From assembly GCA_963930655.1 (NCBI GenBank), contig OZ005602.1, positions 3,913,501 through 3,977,500 of the forward strand: a stretch of DNA of 64,000 bases, written 5' to 3'. The notes under the pieces were generated by a model. It was not told the DNA's origin and searched no databases. It worked only from the letters and a program-made list of their open reading frames with translations. Of this stretch, positions 12,601-23,397 are shown in pieces (within the stretch, counting starts at the first letter, position 1; each line of letters begins with the position of its first letter). The DNA comes from Myrica gale. Its lineage: Eukaryota > Streptophyta > Magnoliopsida > Fagales > Myricaceae. The translations under genes and the position numbers were made by a program.

Positions 12601-15600
12601 CAATTCCAGCTGAAACAAATTTACCTCGGAGCTGCAGCAAGTGCAAAAGATTCCACATCCCCTTTTGTAACCAACCAACAATTTCTGCCCACAAAACAAA
12701 GCAGACTCAGAAAAGACATCCAATTAAGAAACTTAAAATGTTGGTTCACTAATCTTCATTGCATCACCTGTCCACAAGAATAATATGCTACTTCAGTCCC
12801 ATCTGGCAGCACATCTTCCTCAAAAACCAACTTGTGCAAGCGCAGATCCCTTTCAAAAGAATGTCGGGAAGACAAGTCAACGTCTCATATTACTGAGAAA
12901 CTGAATGACATTGCATGGATAAATACAATATTAGAAAGCGCTTACTTCCTAGTTAATCTTCCATGACTCTTAACTCGGGATGTATTGCACTTCAAAACAC
13001 TGTCAGATGACTTAGGAACCAAAACTGGTTTTGGTGATCTGCAATAACTAAAAGAAAACCATACTTTAGAAGTTATTGATCTTATCAATATATTGGCAAA
13101 GACGACTAGTACTTTCCATCATAAAGTAAGGGCTATTCTATTGATGAATATGGGAATATTAAGTGACAGACGGGGGGCAAAAATGCCACCTAAATTCAGA
13201 ACATAAGTTTAACACTGAAGAAAATTTAGGAATGAAAAAGCACTGAAGGTGCCCAGAGGAGTCATCCAACCACACCAAGATAGAGATTTTAGAGCACTTA
13301 ACACATATAAGTGTGTATACACACCCACAAACACCCACATATCTACAAAATTGGAATGTATGTGTTCCTTGGCTTTGTTTGCATACGAACACAACAATAT
13401 CCATGTGCCCCATAATTGAAATTTACTTAAAATGAGAAGAAAATAAATTTCATCTTTTATTCCCTCATGAGAGCTAATATACATCTGCGTTTTAAAACCT
13501 GTTACAGCAAAGAGTAGGATAACAACAATATCCATGTGCCCCATAATTATTAGTACAACAATAGCATATGTTCTACAAAAAAGTAGCCTATATCCCATTA
13601 GAAGAAAAAAAAGTTGCATAAATCCCTATTCTACACCTTCCTCATTTGATCGCGACTTGAATCTAGTTCAAGTAGATATGATAACTGAATGTTGAGTTTA
13701 TATAACCAATTGAAGCTGAAACTCATGAAACCAGACTCCCGCAAAGACTTGGAATGGCCCAACCTTTTGACCTGAAAGTTACCAACTAGTTTTGTGCTTT
13801 CCTTCTGAGCACTCCCCAAAATACTAACACTGCCTACAAGGGTTCACCTCTTACTTGTGGAGAGAGAAGCAATTCATATACCTTGCCTCCACTAAGTGTG
13901 TGAACCCCAAAGCAACTAAATCCAACACCCACCTCATCACTATTCTACACCAAAACCATTTGTCCCAAAGCCCAGGTACCGAACCTATTCTTCTACTTTC
14001 TAAATACAACCTCAACTCTATAATGGTTCCCCTAAGGAAAATGTTTGAACTACATATTCCCAATGCATGTGTATCTGGTAATTGCTAACTGCTGGATTCA
14101 ATTCATAATGTCTGCCTATAGCATATATATAAACTGGCTAGTATATGCATTCAATATGAAAGCAAATGCTAAGAAACCATGATCATAATGGGTACAAGAT
14201 ACCTAAATCTGTAAGGCTTAGGCTGAATTCCAAACAAAATCTTCCCAGCATTGTCAGAAAGCTCACTCAGATGACCAAAAAGTTCCAATTATACTACAGC
14301 ATATAAATTCAAATATCACATACCCATCACTAACATCAGCTGTTCGAGCAGGGCTATCTTGAGACTCCTTTAATTCTGCACATGATTTACATAGCAGCAT
14401 CGAATTCCCATTGTCAGCCTTGGGAAAAGGCCCTGCAATTCATTCAACAACCAAGACGCCACAATCTCTAATAGAAATAATAAGATATGAAGCTTATAAA
14501 ATCTAAAAAATATGGTGCAAAAGAAACCTCTGCAATTCAAACAGATAGTAGATTTCTTCAGCGAAGAACATCCAATGGCATTTCGTACAAGCTCTTCCAT
14601 AGTGTCCAAAGAAGCATTCACGCAAGCATTCATGACATCACGCAGAGTTTTCCCATTCTCAAGATAAATATACTCGGGTGGACGTTTATTTGCACTTCCA
14701 GCATGCAGCTCAAACAAGGAGGGCGTAACAACCTACATTCAACACAAGCAACAATGATTCGCAAGAACAACACTACGGGATCTCCTAAACAGCCTAGAAA
14801 ATCAAAACCGAATACTCACTTCAACTCCTTTGCATTTTCCACAGTAACACAATATACCAGAGCCTTTAATCACACCTTGCAGCCCTGTTTCTCCAGGTGC
14901 TCTAACCTGCAACACGAAGACATACGCTTCACACCAGAACACGTATGCATGCAAATACTGCCATCAAAAGTACTCCCAGCAAAACAGCGATAGGGAATTA
15001 TATACCTTGGCTCCCCGGACATACTTCACCCGCATCGCCTCTAGAATACCAGTGTCAAGCAAATCTTTCAACTTGGCCGGAAACTTCTTCAACTTCAACA
15101 TTTTCATCATCGCAACCGGTGTAGTAGTAATTGACGTCCTATCAACCCCGTCACCAGAATTCGCAACCACCTTATTATCACTATCTTCCACATCATTCCT
15201 CAAGGCACATTTATCCTCCGCCCTCACCTTCAATGCTGACCGTGTAAACCGCCTTGAAGGGCTCTCGACCACTATCTCTCCAGCCTTATGATCCCCATTG
15301 ATCAAAAAAGCTTCATTCGTCTCATCCTTACGCAGATCCTCATTCGTTGCACCAATTACCGGTTCGCATCCGTTCTCCTGATTCTCATTGGGCTCCTTTT
15401 TGAGCATCAATTCGACACCAATAGTATCCTCCTTTGATTTCTCTTCTTCCTTTGCCAAATTTGCGACCATTTCCACCACTCCACTCCTCAATTCCTCGTC
15501 AGACAAGGGCATCGACGCGTCTTCCTTGGACCCCCTCTCACCGACTGATTCCGATTCGCCCACGAGGCTCTTCGGTTCGTCGACGTCCACCACATCGCTC

Positions 15601-15881
15601 TTGGCCTCCTCTTCACTCATCGAACCACCCAAATCTTCCAAATCCTTCGCCTTCTTCTGATCCCTTAAGGCGCCATTCTCAGCATCCTTGGATTCCGAGC
15701 TCTTACGTCTCTTCCTGCTATAGGTCTGCAAAACCTCATTCCGAGTCTTCCTAGACCGCGTCCGACCCAGGGACCCGCAGATCTCGGTTTGGGCCTTCAG
15801 GGCGAAGGCAAACTCTCGCTTGTGACCCGTCCGTACCCGTGATAGCAGCACAAACTCCCCAGAATCGGTACCGTTCGCCAT
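6671..15881 (-). CDS. PHD-finger / TDBD / GNAT-like chromatin protein, IDM1-like, 18 exons
   Basis: Coding exons on the complement: 6671-6751, 6825-6953, 7152-7245, 7340-7396, 7511-7575, 7887-8135, 8227-8283, 8392-8446, 8901-9111, 12085-12251, 12492-12544, 12625-12684, 12768-12849, 12946-13038, 14324-14432, 14528-14732, 14820-14906, 15006-15881. They sum to 2730 nt (909 residues) with every phase matching. The protein starts [20 protein letters not shown] charged low-complexity region fills much of residues 1-290. Tify-binding-like segments follow (about 322-360 and 485-535, the latter with [20 protein letters not shown]). A C4HC3 PHD finger spans 556-595 (CSIC, CCDGC, H576, CRYC). A second zinc module spans 644-698 (CALC, CDQC, H672, CCRDC). 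A GNAT-like acetyltransferase fold covers about 750-890. This is the plant IDM1 / N-acyltransferase-with-PHD family, nuclear and implicated in histone acetylation linked to DNA demethylation. Intron 9112-12084 is swollen by LINE debris. Exact substrate is not inferable. Confidence 0.93.
8716..8857. repeat. 71-bp tandem duplication inside an intron
   Basis: Two adjacent copies (8716-8786 and 8787-8857) share CATAGCACRTCATT, TCATATACAAAAAAGG and AATACAATGGAGCA. They lie in the intron 8447-8900 of the PHD/GNAT-like gene, clear of the splice sites. No function is suggested by the sequence. Confidence 0.85.
9780..10001 (-). mobile_element. LINE 3' tail fragment in intron
   Basis: A T-run at 9783-9790 followed by TATAAGGCAATATTATTAAT is the complement of a LINE 3' end (ATTAATAATATTGCCTTAT plus poly(A)). 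The same tail family occurs on the plus strand at 21790 and on the minus strand at 23400-23720. It is interrupted by a second LINE tail whose T-run starts near 10005, so the two are nested or adjacent insertions inside the 3-kb intron. Confidence 0.6.
10002..10910 (-). mobile_element. LINE ORF1-like region with 3' tail, in intron
   Basis: On the minus strand the DNA reads from about 10910 down to a poly(A) (T-run 10005-10014) preceded by a typical plant L1 end, AATAAAATTGGCTTAAT. The stretch 10295-10903 keeps a long open frame, rich in Gly, Glu and Ser. It ends in a different frame with [14 protein letters not shown], a phrase found at the ORF1-ORF2 border of plant L1 elements. High GC, strand and context make this transposon sequence rather than a host exon. 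It is decayed. Confidence 0.6.
10911..11706 (-). mobile_element. LINE ORF2 C-terminal fragment (zf-RVT domain), in intron
   Basis: The minus strand encodes the zinc-binding domain that follows plant LINE reverse transcriptase. It reads [20 protein letters not shown], then [29 protein letters not shown] and [14 protein letters not shown]. The downstream phrase [12 protein letters not shown] occurs twice, at about 10911-10945 and 11476-11511, in a direct repeat of at least 35 bp. The fragment is truncated at its 5' end and out of order with the ORF1-like part next to it. It sits in the intron 9112-12084 of the PHD/GNAT-like gene, in the same orientation. Confidence 0.85.
13039..14323 (-). other. 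Long intron of the PHD/GNAT-like gene
   Basis: The 1285-nt intron joins exon 14324-14432 (ending in codon position 2) to 12946-13038 with matching phase. It contains a direct repeat of CAACAATATCCATGTGCCCC near 13390 and again near 13526. Open frames inside it (13159-13619) show no domain and are read as intronic noise. Confidence 0.6.
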
Positions 15882-17083
15882 GGACCCACACAGATCGATT
15901 CAAACCCTGAAAACCTCTGTTTGGCCGAGATTAAAATCCGAATTCAGTATCATAAATAACCAGAACGAAAGAGAGAATTTTGATTCGAAGAACGTCGAGT
16001 CCAAGAACACACCTGTAGGGGTTAGATTTTCGCGAGAGCCAGAGAGGCAATGCTTTTAGGGTTCCCGAGAAAGAAATTGAGGGAATTGGTTGAGAGTGGG
16101 GTAATAGGAACACAGTACACGTCGGTTTCCATGAAGAAAAAAACTCGGGAGAAACAGAGCGCACCTTTAATTCTCGTAATGCCCAAAGTAGCCCTGACCG
16201 ATGATTTGTCTTCTCCTTCTTGTTTCGTCTCGGAGAGAGCCTCCTCGTCTGCGATTTTTTTAGGAATAAATACAAAATTGATATATGTGCTGTACTCAAA
16301 AATTTATTTAGTTTTTTATAATATAAAAATAATAAATTTAGTCTGTGAATCTATTTTCATTTACTATTGATCCTCCATCAAGGACTGATTTTATCATTTT
16401 CTGAAATCATATGGACTAAATTTATAATTTTTATATCACAGTAACTAAATCGATTTTATGTATAACACATGAACTGATTTTGAATTTATCTTTTTTTAAT
16501 CTTTTTATATAAATTAGCTGGTCTCACAATCTTTATTCTCTTAAAATTAATTCCCGCCAACCATAAAAATTTGAGAAATGGTAAAATTATATTATAATTC
16601 CTATGTCGTATTCATGCAATAATATTTTTATCTACTATTTTTAAGTTTATCGACTATAATTAAAATTAAATAAATATTTAACTGCTTGTGAGCCCTCAAA
16701 TAACATTCTATTCAATATTTGTTCGATCACTCTTTTATTGGACCATTCTCAAAATATTTTTAAAACATCAGCCAAAGCATGCAAAAATTAATAATTTTCT
16801 ATAAAGTCTAAAAAAAATAAAAGTATTGTTTCAGCAGTATATTCCTTATAAAACTTCAATTTAAAATCTTATAAGTATTACCGATTATTTATGGTCACTC
16901 CTAAGACTTTCGGCCCGATAATTATCCGATTTCGTGTGGAATAAGGACATAACAGATTTCGAAGTTAATTGAGATGTGTGTAAGTCGAGTCAAACACCTA
17001 ATTAGAAAATAATAATAATAATAATAATAATAATGTAATTAACAGGACCGGTACAACAAATCTTTTGTTTTACCCACTACTAA
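15882..17083. other. 5' region of the PHD/GNAT-like gene and AT-rich spacer
   Basis: 15882-16260 should hold the 5' UTR and promoter of the minus-strand gene. From 16300 the sequence is strongly AT-rich with no gene. It contains an (AAT)n microsatellite at about 17006-17033. Confidence 0.5.
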
Positions 17084-17275
17084 GGTTATGTTTGTATTGT
17101 AAAATTTTTGGTATTGAATTTAGTGTTGGTATTGAGTTTAGTGAAAAAGGGAAGAGAGATAATTTTTTATATTTTTGTAATTTTTATTTTTTTTTATGGA
17201 AGAGATAGATTATATTATAATATTTTATTAAGAGTGGTTGAAATATTTAGTAAAATATTTTGTGCAAACACACAC
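17084..17275. mobile_element. Harbinger/Tourist-like MITE, 192 bp
   Basis: It starts GGTTATGTTTGTATTG and ends TTGTGCAAACACACAC. The flanking TAA duplications are 17081-17083 and 17276-17278. It is a sibling of the element at 6128-6300 (shared GAATTTAGTGTTGGTATTGA core), with an added T-rich stretch. Confidence 0.75.
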
Positions 17276-17566
17276 TAACACCTAAATAAATAACACCAAT
17301 CTTATTGTATGAGTCGGTGGCAATTTAAGTCATCTACTGGGGATAGTTTCGTCCTCGCGAGATACCAAATGGTTGACCTTATCACAATTTCTCTGCTCCC
17401 CAGTTATTTTTTGTGAAATGAGCGATTTTTCCCGGCACAACCAATTGACGCAATGAAAAATAGCCACCAAGGCATGCTTTCCACGGGAAAGGTAGACTGG
17501 GATCGTTAACTACACGATGTTGGGTTGCTTTGTATTCTTAGCATACAACTCAATTAATCTAAATAT

Positions 17567-18497
17567 AAAAACGAGGAAACGGGTAGGATAAGCAAAGAGG
17601 ACCAAAACGGATCCCGAATTCAGCGCTTTTCTCTCAAAGCCCCGCACCCTCTCTGCTTTCCCCACCCACCCAGCACCCCTACGGACTCCTCCTTTTTCCA
17701 TTTCTTTTCCCCTCCTCCGTCTTCTCTCCCCCTTTCTCTCTTCCGGTCGGTTTGGTCTCCGGTTGTGGTTGGTTTTGGCCGTTTTTGGTGTTTTTTTTTT
17801 GCAGGTTCTTTCTTCTTGCTTTTCGGTGGTTTCCGCTCATTCCGAGGGGACACGCGCCGTCTGGCGAGCTTCAGGAGGTGCCGCGCATGGGAACCCCGGC
17901 GGCACGCCCCTCAAAGATCGGCGCGTGTTGGTCCACGCGCCCCACGCGGTGCGCGTGGATCTCACGCGCCGATCGCTCTTGGCGCGTGTGCGGCGCCTTC
18001 CGGCCCCCGCCCTCTTCCACTTTTCGCCGACCAGGACTCAGCGGATCATGACCTCCATTTTTCGCTGTCCTGTCTTCCTCCGGCCGCCGCCCGCTGCCTC
18101 CGCCGACTGACCGACCGGAAATAACCCTGTTTGGGGCGGCCCATATGTTTAGGGCTTGGTTTATGTTCAGTTTTCGCCCGTTAGGGCCTGCCTCTATGTT
18201 TAAGGCTGCTTATGTTTTAATTCTGTGTTTTCTGCTTGCAGATGTGTTTTCTGCTTGTGTTGGTTTTTTTATTGTCTCGTTTATCTTTTTAGGCATATTA
18301 GCTTGTATTTGCTGGCCTATGCTTGTTTGGCCTCTGTGGCTTGTCCGTCCCTTCGGGGACTTTGTAGGACCTTTGGGTCCGTTTGCTCGTTGGCCCGCCG
18401 GCTCTTCGGAGTGTCTGGTACGCCTTTTAGAGCCTCCTGAGGTGTTAAAACCTCCTTGATCTTATCTAAATGCATATGCTACTTATGCTTAAAAAAA
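17567..18497 (+). mobile_element. GC-rich non-autonomous retroposon with 11-bp target duplication
   Basis: The 931-bp insert is flanked by perfect AATCTAAATAT duplications (17556-17566 and 18498-18508) and ends in an A-run, so it was copied from RNA. Its first two-thirds are unusually GC- and CT-rich for the region (17600-18110), like a LINE 5' UTR or a gene leader. The last third is T-rich and resembles a LINE 3' UTR. No reverse transcriptase is present and the overlapping GC-rich open frames show no domain. The best reading is an internally deleted LINE moved in trans; a chimeric processed RNA is the alternative. Confidence 0.7.
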
Positions 18498-18539
18498 AAT
18501 CTAAATATCTAAAAATAATTTCTACCCACATAACAATAA

Positions 18540-19254
18540 AATTTAATAAAATCTAAATTCGTACGGTTGACCACTTCATGTACCGGTCGACCGCTTCAAT
18601 TTTGTTGACGTGTCAAAGAGGTCCGTTAATGAGATTGACGACAGAGTAACGTGATGATTAAATTTTACAGAGATGAAAATTCAAGGACTAAAATTTTGAC
18701 TCACTAAAATTTATGACTAAAAATGAAAAATAATAAATATCTTCACCCAACCAATCTACCTAGACAATAATAATTAGAGCAAAATCATTTTCCATCTTGA
18801 GATTTATGTCATTTTTGAGATTTAAACTATCCAGAGTTATGAGATTTATGTTATTTTTTAAATTTAAAAAATTATAAAACTTTTAAACTATCAAAATTTA
18901 TCAATAAAATTATAATTGTTATAAATTAATCATGTAACAAGATTTTAAAGGTCTATTCGTATTTGAAGGCACACGTTAATACATTTTGATAAATCATCGA
19001 ATCTCAAAACGACATTGACCCGATAGATTTAGGGGTTGCAAAATCGTATGTATGTGAATTTATAAAAACTTATATATCATTGCCTAATTGTTGAAACAAA
19101 CAAGTATTATTATATTAATTCGTATTAAATTAATTTTATAAAAATAATGGAATTTATATAGTGTAATTCATCTTTACTCCATGTCAAACTGTTTCCAGAT
19201 GGCATTATTAACATGCAATAATTCCGTTGGAAATTATAGCGGTGGCGGGAAATG
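18540..19254. other. AT-rich spacer with relic of the fold-back family
   Basis: Around 18560-18700 the phrases CCGGTCGACCGCTTCA, TTGACGTGT and TCAAGGACTAAAATTTTGA match the fold-back element at 19255-19860, so this is an older, partial copy. The rest is AT-rich with nothing recognised. Confidence 0.45.
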
Positions 19255-19860
19255 TTTGTTAAAAAAAATAGGGGATTTTAGCATATTAGTTCCTAGGTTT
19301 ATACCACTTTGGCAAATGGATCATTGGGTTTTAAATTTCAAAATTTTAGTCCTTGGATTTTTGTTGTTTGACGAAATGGTTCTTCCGTTAGTTTGCCGTC
19401 CATATGCTTAACGGATTTGAAGCGGTCGACCGGATATATGTGTAAAAAGTGAGCAGTCGTTCGTTACATGAAGCGGTCGACCGCTTCATATAGCGGACGA
19501 CCGGTACAAATTTGCTGACGTGTAACGGTCGATGCATCAAATCCGCTAAGTATATGGACGACAGACTAACGGAAGGACCATTTCGTCAAACAACGAAAAC
19601 TCAAGGACTAAAATTTTGAATTTTGAATTTTGAAACTCAATGATCTATTCATATAGCGGACGACCGGTACAAATTTGCTGACGTGTAACGGTCGATGCAT
19701 CAAATCCGCTAAGTATATGGACGACAGACTAACGGAAGGACCATTTCGTCAAACAACGAAAACCCAAGGACTAAAATTTTGAATTTTGAAACTCAAGGAT
19801 CTATTTGTCAAAGGAGTATAAACCCAAGGACCAAGTTGTCAAATTTTTAAAAAAAAAACT
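19255..19860. mobile_element. Fold-back DNA element with long inverted arms and an internal tandem duplication
   Basis: The left arm (about 19258-19435) is the reverse complement of the right arm (about 19690-19858). Shared phrases include TTTGACGAAATGGTYCTTCC, GTTAGT and AAATTTTAGTCCTTGG. Between the arms are GCGGTCGACC palindromes. A segment of about 162 bp is tandemly repeated (from about 19486 and about 19648), giving a second right arm. The long arms suggest a Mutator-like or fold-back family; no clear target duplication was found. No coding capacity. Confidence 0.65.
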
Positions 19861-20374
19861 TAGATAGCCGTTTGAACATTGAAATTTGAAATGGTACTGT
19901 TATGAATCGGACGGCACACAGGACGTGAAGGTTTTCTTGATCATTTTGTCTTTTACCGTTAGTACATGTGCTTTGGGTTTGAGCGGCAGTTATACGTTTT
20001 AGTGGTTCTGGACTATTAAATTTGCCTCAGTTTCTGAACGGACTAATTAGACCTTCATTGTTTTGGTAATCTCTTTTATCATAAATTTAGTAAGGATTTT
20101 TTTTGGGATATTAATAGCTTAAATTTGATACTGAATTATGTTTAAATTCTTTTTGTTTTGGGAAAACGATCACTTTTGCCAATTATTTTTAGAGCTTGTT
20201 CGGTTTTGTAAGATTTGAGAATTTTTAGATGATGTTGGAGTTTATTGGTGTTTCTGAATAATTTGTTGACTTTTAGTGATTGGTGTGAAAAGAGGTGATA
20301 ATGATTTTTAAGGTTGTTATTTGGTTTTTACCTTTATTAGAATGTGTGTAGAAGATAAAATTTAAAATTATATT

Positions 20375-20770
20375 TATATTGATATTTATTTATAATATTT
20401 ATTATAATTCCAAAAATATTTTTTATTTTTTATTTTTTATTATTGTAAAAATGTTGATGTTTATTTATAATATTTTTGATAATTTCGAAAATCCTTTTTA
20501 TTTCCTTCTTTAATGTTTATTTATAATACTTATTATAATTTTGAATTTACCTTGTATTTTCTATTTTTTTTATTATCATACAAATGTTGATGTTTATTTA
20601 TAATATTAAGAATAATTTTGAAAATACCTCTTATCTTCTATTTTTTATTGTGATACAAATGTTGATATTTATTGATAATATTTATTATAATTATGAAAAT
20701 CCTTTTTATTATCTACTTTTTTTATTGTTATACAAATGTCGATGTTTATTTATAACACTATAGGTAATTC
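20375..20770. repeat. AT-rich minisatellite, about five units of 90-100 bp
   Basis: The unit contains ACAAATGTTGATGTTTATTT, ATAATATTTATTATAATT and GAAAATCCTTTTTATT. Five degenerate copies run head to tail. It sits 70 bp from the SANT-domain remnant and may be part of the same dead element. Confidence 0.7.
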
Positions 20771-20837
20771 CGAAAATCCCAATTATTTGCTAACGAACTT
20801 GTTTTCGTGATACAAAATAGAAAAATAATTATTTAAT

Positions 20838-21077
20838 TTAATTCCGAAAATAAATAATTATTATCCTAAACACAGTGCGCATATTGTTCAACCTAGTTTT
20901 AATTTTTTGCGCATCCAGGATGGTCACTTCAACACTCATAATAGCAGCTATAGATTCATAGTTGGGTGCTCCTAGTTTGCCATTTTTCACACGTCCTACG
21001 TTGAACTCAGCAGTGGCTAGTTCAATGAGCCTCGTCATGCGTTGCTCATCTCGCCAAAGGGTTTTCGATGATGACAT
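20838..21077 (-). pseudogene. Myb/SANT-like domain fragment (Harbinger-associated type)
   Basis: The frame reads WRDEQRMTRLIELATAEFN, then APNYESIAAIMS and KIKTRLNNMRTVFRI. It fits the plant Myb/SANT-like domain: a W near the start, a middle aromatic, and a final KxRLxxMRxxF helix. This domain is found in the DNA-binding partner protein of PIF/Harbinger transposons and in host proteins derived from it. Only one domain of about 75 residues remains, with no transposase nearby. I read it as a remnant; a short domesticated gene cannot be excluded. Confidence 0.55.
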
Positions 21078-21489
21078 TGAAGCCTAATTGATAAGGACGC
21101 ACAAACCATAATGAGTAATTTAACTACCGAGACCTACGGTTGATGCACTAATAATCTAAATGGCAGTTTCCCTTTATGTTTTTTACATTTAATTTCCCAA
21201 AATTTTCACACCACATACAAAAGAAATTTCGAAAATCATGCTCGGGAGATGGCAATCAAGAATCTGTCTGTGGATGTGAAATGCAAAGTAGTTCGAGGAA
21301 AGCCTCTTCCTACACTCAGGAACTCTCTCATGAATCACCTCACACAAAAATTGCAGGAATTAAACATTTCATCAAGTGAATGTCAATGCAAAAGCAGAAA
21401 TGGATGAGTCGGGAAATTTATCACAAATACTTATGCATGATCAATCATCACCCAATCTCTACACATGCGTAGTTAATAAGTTGTGTCCT

Positions 21490-21795
21490 AAGAGCCCTAT
21501 TTAGAATGAGTGTTTTCTTTTACACACCGTGCGTCGGGTTGCAGCGGATGACGAGGGTTGCAGGTGAATGATCATTTCTTTCCCGGACCTGAGAAAATGA
21601 CGCTTTTCTTGATGAATGATCTTTTTTTATGGTCTGATGTGATGTTGGGTGACCGTTTTCTTGATGTCCAGGACTACTTGAGCTTTTTTTGTTTGTGTGC
21701 TGTAATTTCTGTTCTGTTGTATTTTCGGTACAATCTTTGTATTGTTCTTCTTTTTCTTTTTCGTTAATAATATTGCTTACTTATCAAAAAAAAAA
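21490..21795 (+). mobile_element. LINE 3' tail fragment
   Basis: A T/G-rich stretch ends TCGTTAATAATATTGCTTAC, then TTATC and an A-run (21787-21795). This is the same 3' end that appears inverted at 9783 and near 23470. No coding part remains. Confidence 0.6.
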
Positions 21796-21984
21796 TTTTA
21801 CCACATATTCGTTCATTTGTAGTACATCATTCATTTTCAATAAACAAATTAAATTCACAAATAAAAATAAAAATAAAAACATACACCCACACACACAAAA
21901 AAAATTGCTTATTATATATCAAAATGTCTGCAATGCAAAAACCAAAATCGAACACAAACTTCTATTGCTGAACATGAACAATGC

Positions 21985-22250
21985 TAGGGCTGAACAAAAT
22001 CGGACCGGACCACAAAATCGGACAGGATTTGTGGTCTGGTCTGGTCCGGTCTGGTCTTGATTGTGAAATCCGGTCAGACCTTTTGCAAAACCGGTTTGGA
22101 CTGGATCAGACCCGATTTATTAATATAAATAAAAAATTATATTTTTAATGCAAATTACAAACTTAAAAAATTTAATTTTAACATAAACTAAAATTACGTG
22201 TTTTTGTATGTCCTCGGAAATAAATTTTTAAAAAAATTAAAAAAAATGCC
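21985..22250. mobile_element. Mariner-like MITE, partial, rich in ACCGGACCGG
   Basis: The left end is TAGGGCTGAACAAAATCGG. Its body (TTATTAATATAAATAAAAAA, then AATTTAATTTTAACATAAAC) matches the complete copy at 54930-55249. The right half appears lost near the gene fragment at 22285. Confidence 0.6.
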
Positions 22251-22284
22251 CAGAATAAGGTTTACATCACGACAGAATATGTAC

Positions 22285-22667
22285 TCACAGTCGCTGTCCA
22301 AGGTATCTCCAAGACGTTTTCTTCAACCTTTTAGGAATATCAGACAGAACAGATTCTTGCGCATAGTGCCACCAGTGTATCTGCCAGCCCTTGACTTTTC
22401 TTGATAAAGGACTACCCCAGGGCCGATAACGTCCATACCTGCATGTGTTTGGTAACAGATCAAATACATATATTTGAGCTGCAGACATACCGATGCTCGC
22501 AAGTTGCAATTGAAAATACCCCACCATAAATAAAGCGGAAATGACTAACACAAAAATAGCTATAAGACCAATCATCAACCAATAATCAACTTTCCATTCT
22601 TCATCCTCTGCCAAGATAGAAGTCTTCAAGCGGTTGGAGCATATGGCCAACTGAATTTTCACAAGTT
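22285..22667 (-). pseudogene. Fragment of an unrecognised gene with one membrane segment
   Basis: The minus-strand frame runs LAICSNRLKTSILAEDEEWK, then a hydrophobic helix (LMIGLIAIFVLVISALFMV) and a basic, aromatic stretch (RPWGSPLSRKVKGWQIHWW). It looks like an exon: a CAG acceptor precedes LAICS and a GTGAGTAC donor follows LGQR near 22279. I do not recognise the family. No convincing neighbouring exons were found on either side, so this is probably an isolated or captured exon; it could be a real exon of a gene with distant exons. Confidence 0.4.
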
Positions 22668-23031
22668 ATTTACACAAGCATGATTACACAAAATATATAT
22701 GCATGTGTTGAGTAGCTCTGCAAGTACACACGAGCGTCACAGATTAAGTATATCTAAATAAAGAAAAAGGATAAAATGGAGGGCAGAAACCCTTGATGAT
22801 ACAAGTTATACTTAATCAATATAGACACATTAACAGCATATTTCATTCCCTTCTCACACCACAACAAAGGAAGAGAAAGAACAGAAACATCCTCTCCACC
22901 ATATTGCAGGCAGCCAAACAATCAACCTTGTCTGCCTTCAGGTACTAAATGTTATGTGTTCTGTTGCACAAACTCTGAAACTGCAAGTGGTGCTCCAGCC
23001 ACTACACAGTACCATCCAGCTCTCAGGAGTT

Positions 23032-23289
23032 CTATATATCTCCCGTGATCAGTAACCTTGTCAAGATAAATCTCAGCCATCTTTGTTCTACAGTTTTACT
23101 TTCGATAACCTCACTTACCAGTGAATCAAAAACTACAAGGGCAATCATGCAATGTGAATCTCTTAGCAAATATCCACTATCTAAAAGGAAGGGAAAATTA
23201 TTCCCCAGGTTTTGACCAAAAAATAATAAGGTTATAAACCATGGGATCATTGACACTTTCGTACCCTTAATTTTATACTTTTGAGACAT
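23032..23289 (-). pseudogene. Possible gene fragment, unrecognised
   Basis: The minus-strand frame contains LLDSGYLLRDSHCMIALVVF, then DSLVSEVIESKTVEQRWLRF. Its composition looks protein-like rather than random. It lies 370 bp from the fragment at 22285 on the same strand, so both may come from one broken gene. No family could be named. Confidence 0.3.
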
Positions 23290-23397
23290 TTCACTGCCAA
23301 ACTATTGATTGTTGAGACTTTGCACACTGTATATATGATTTTTGTTAAATTAAACCAAGAATTGGATGACACATGAGCTGTATGCGTTGTATCTACA

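Noticed and set aside
13159-13619. Minus-strand frames between exons of the PHD/GNAT-like gene
   Set aside because: Flanking exons join in phase without them, and they show no family features; intronic noise.
14215-14290. Possible extra exon of the PHD/GNAT-like gene ([20 protein letters not shown])
   Set aside because: It is protein-like and followed by GGTATC, but it lacks a good acceptor, and the neighbouring exons already join in phase.
17752-18124. Three overlapping GC-rich open frames that could look like a gene
   Set aside because: They arise from high GC in a retroposon bounded by a target duplication; no domain, and all three frames are open at once.
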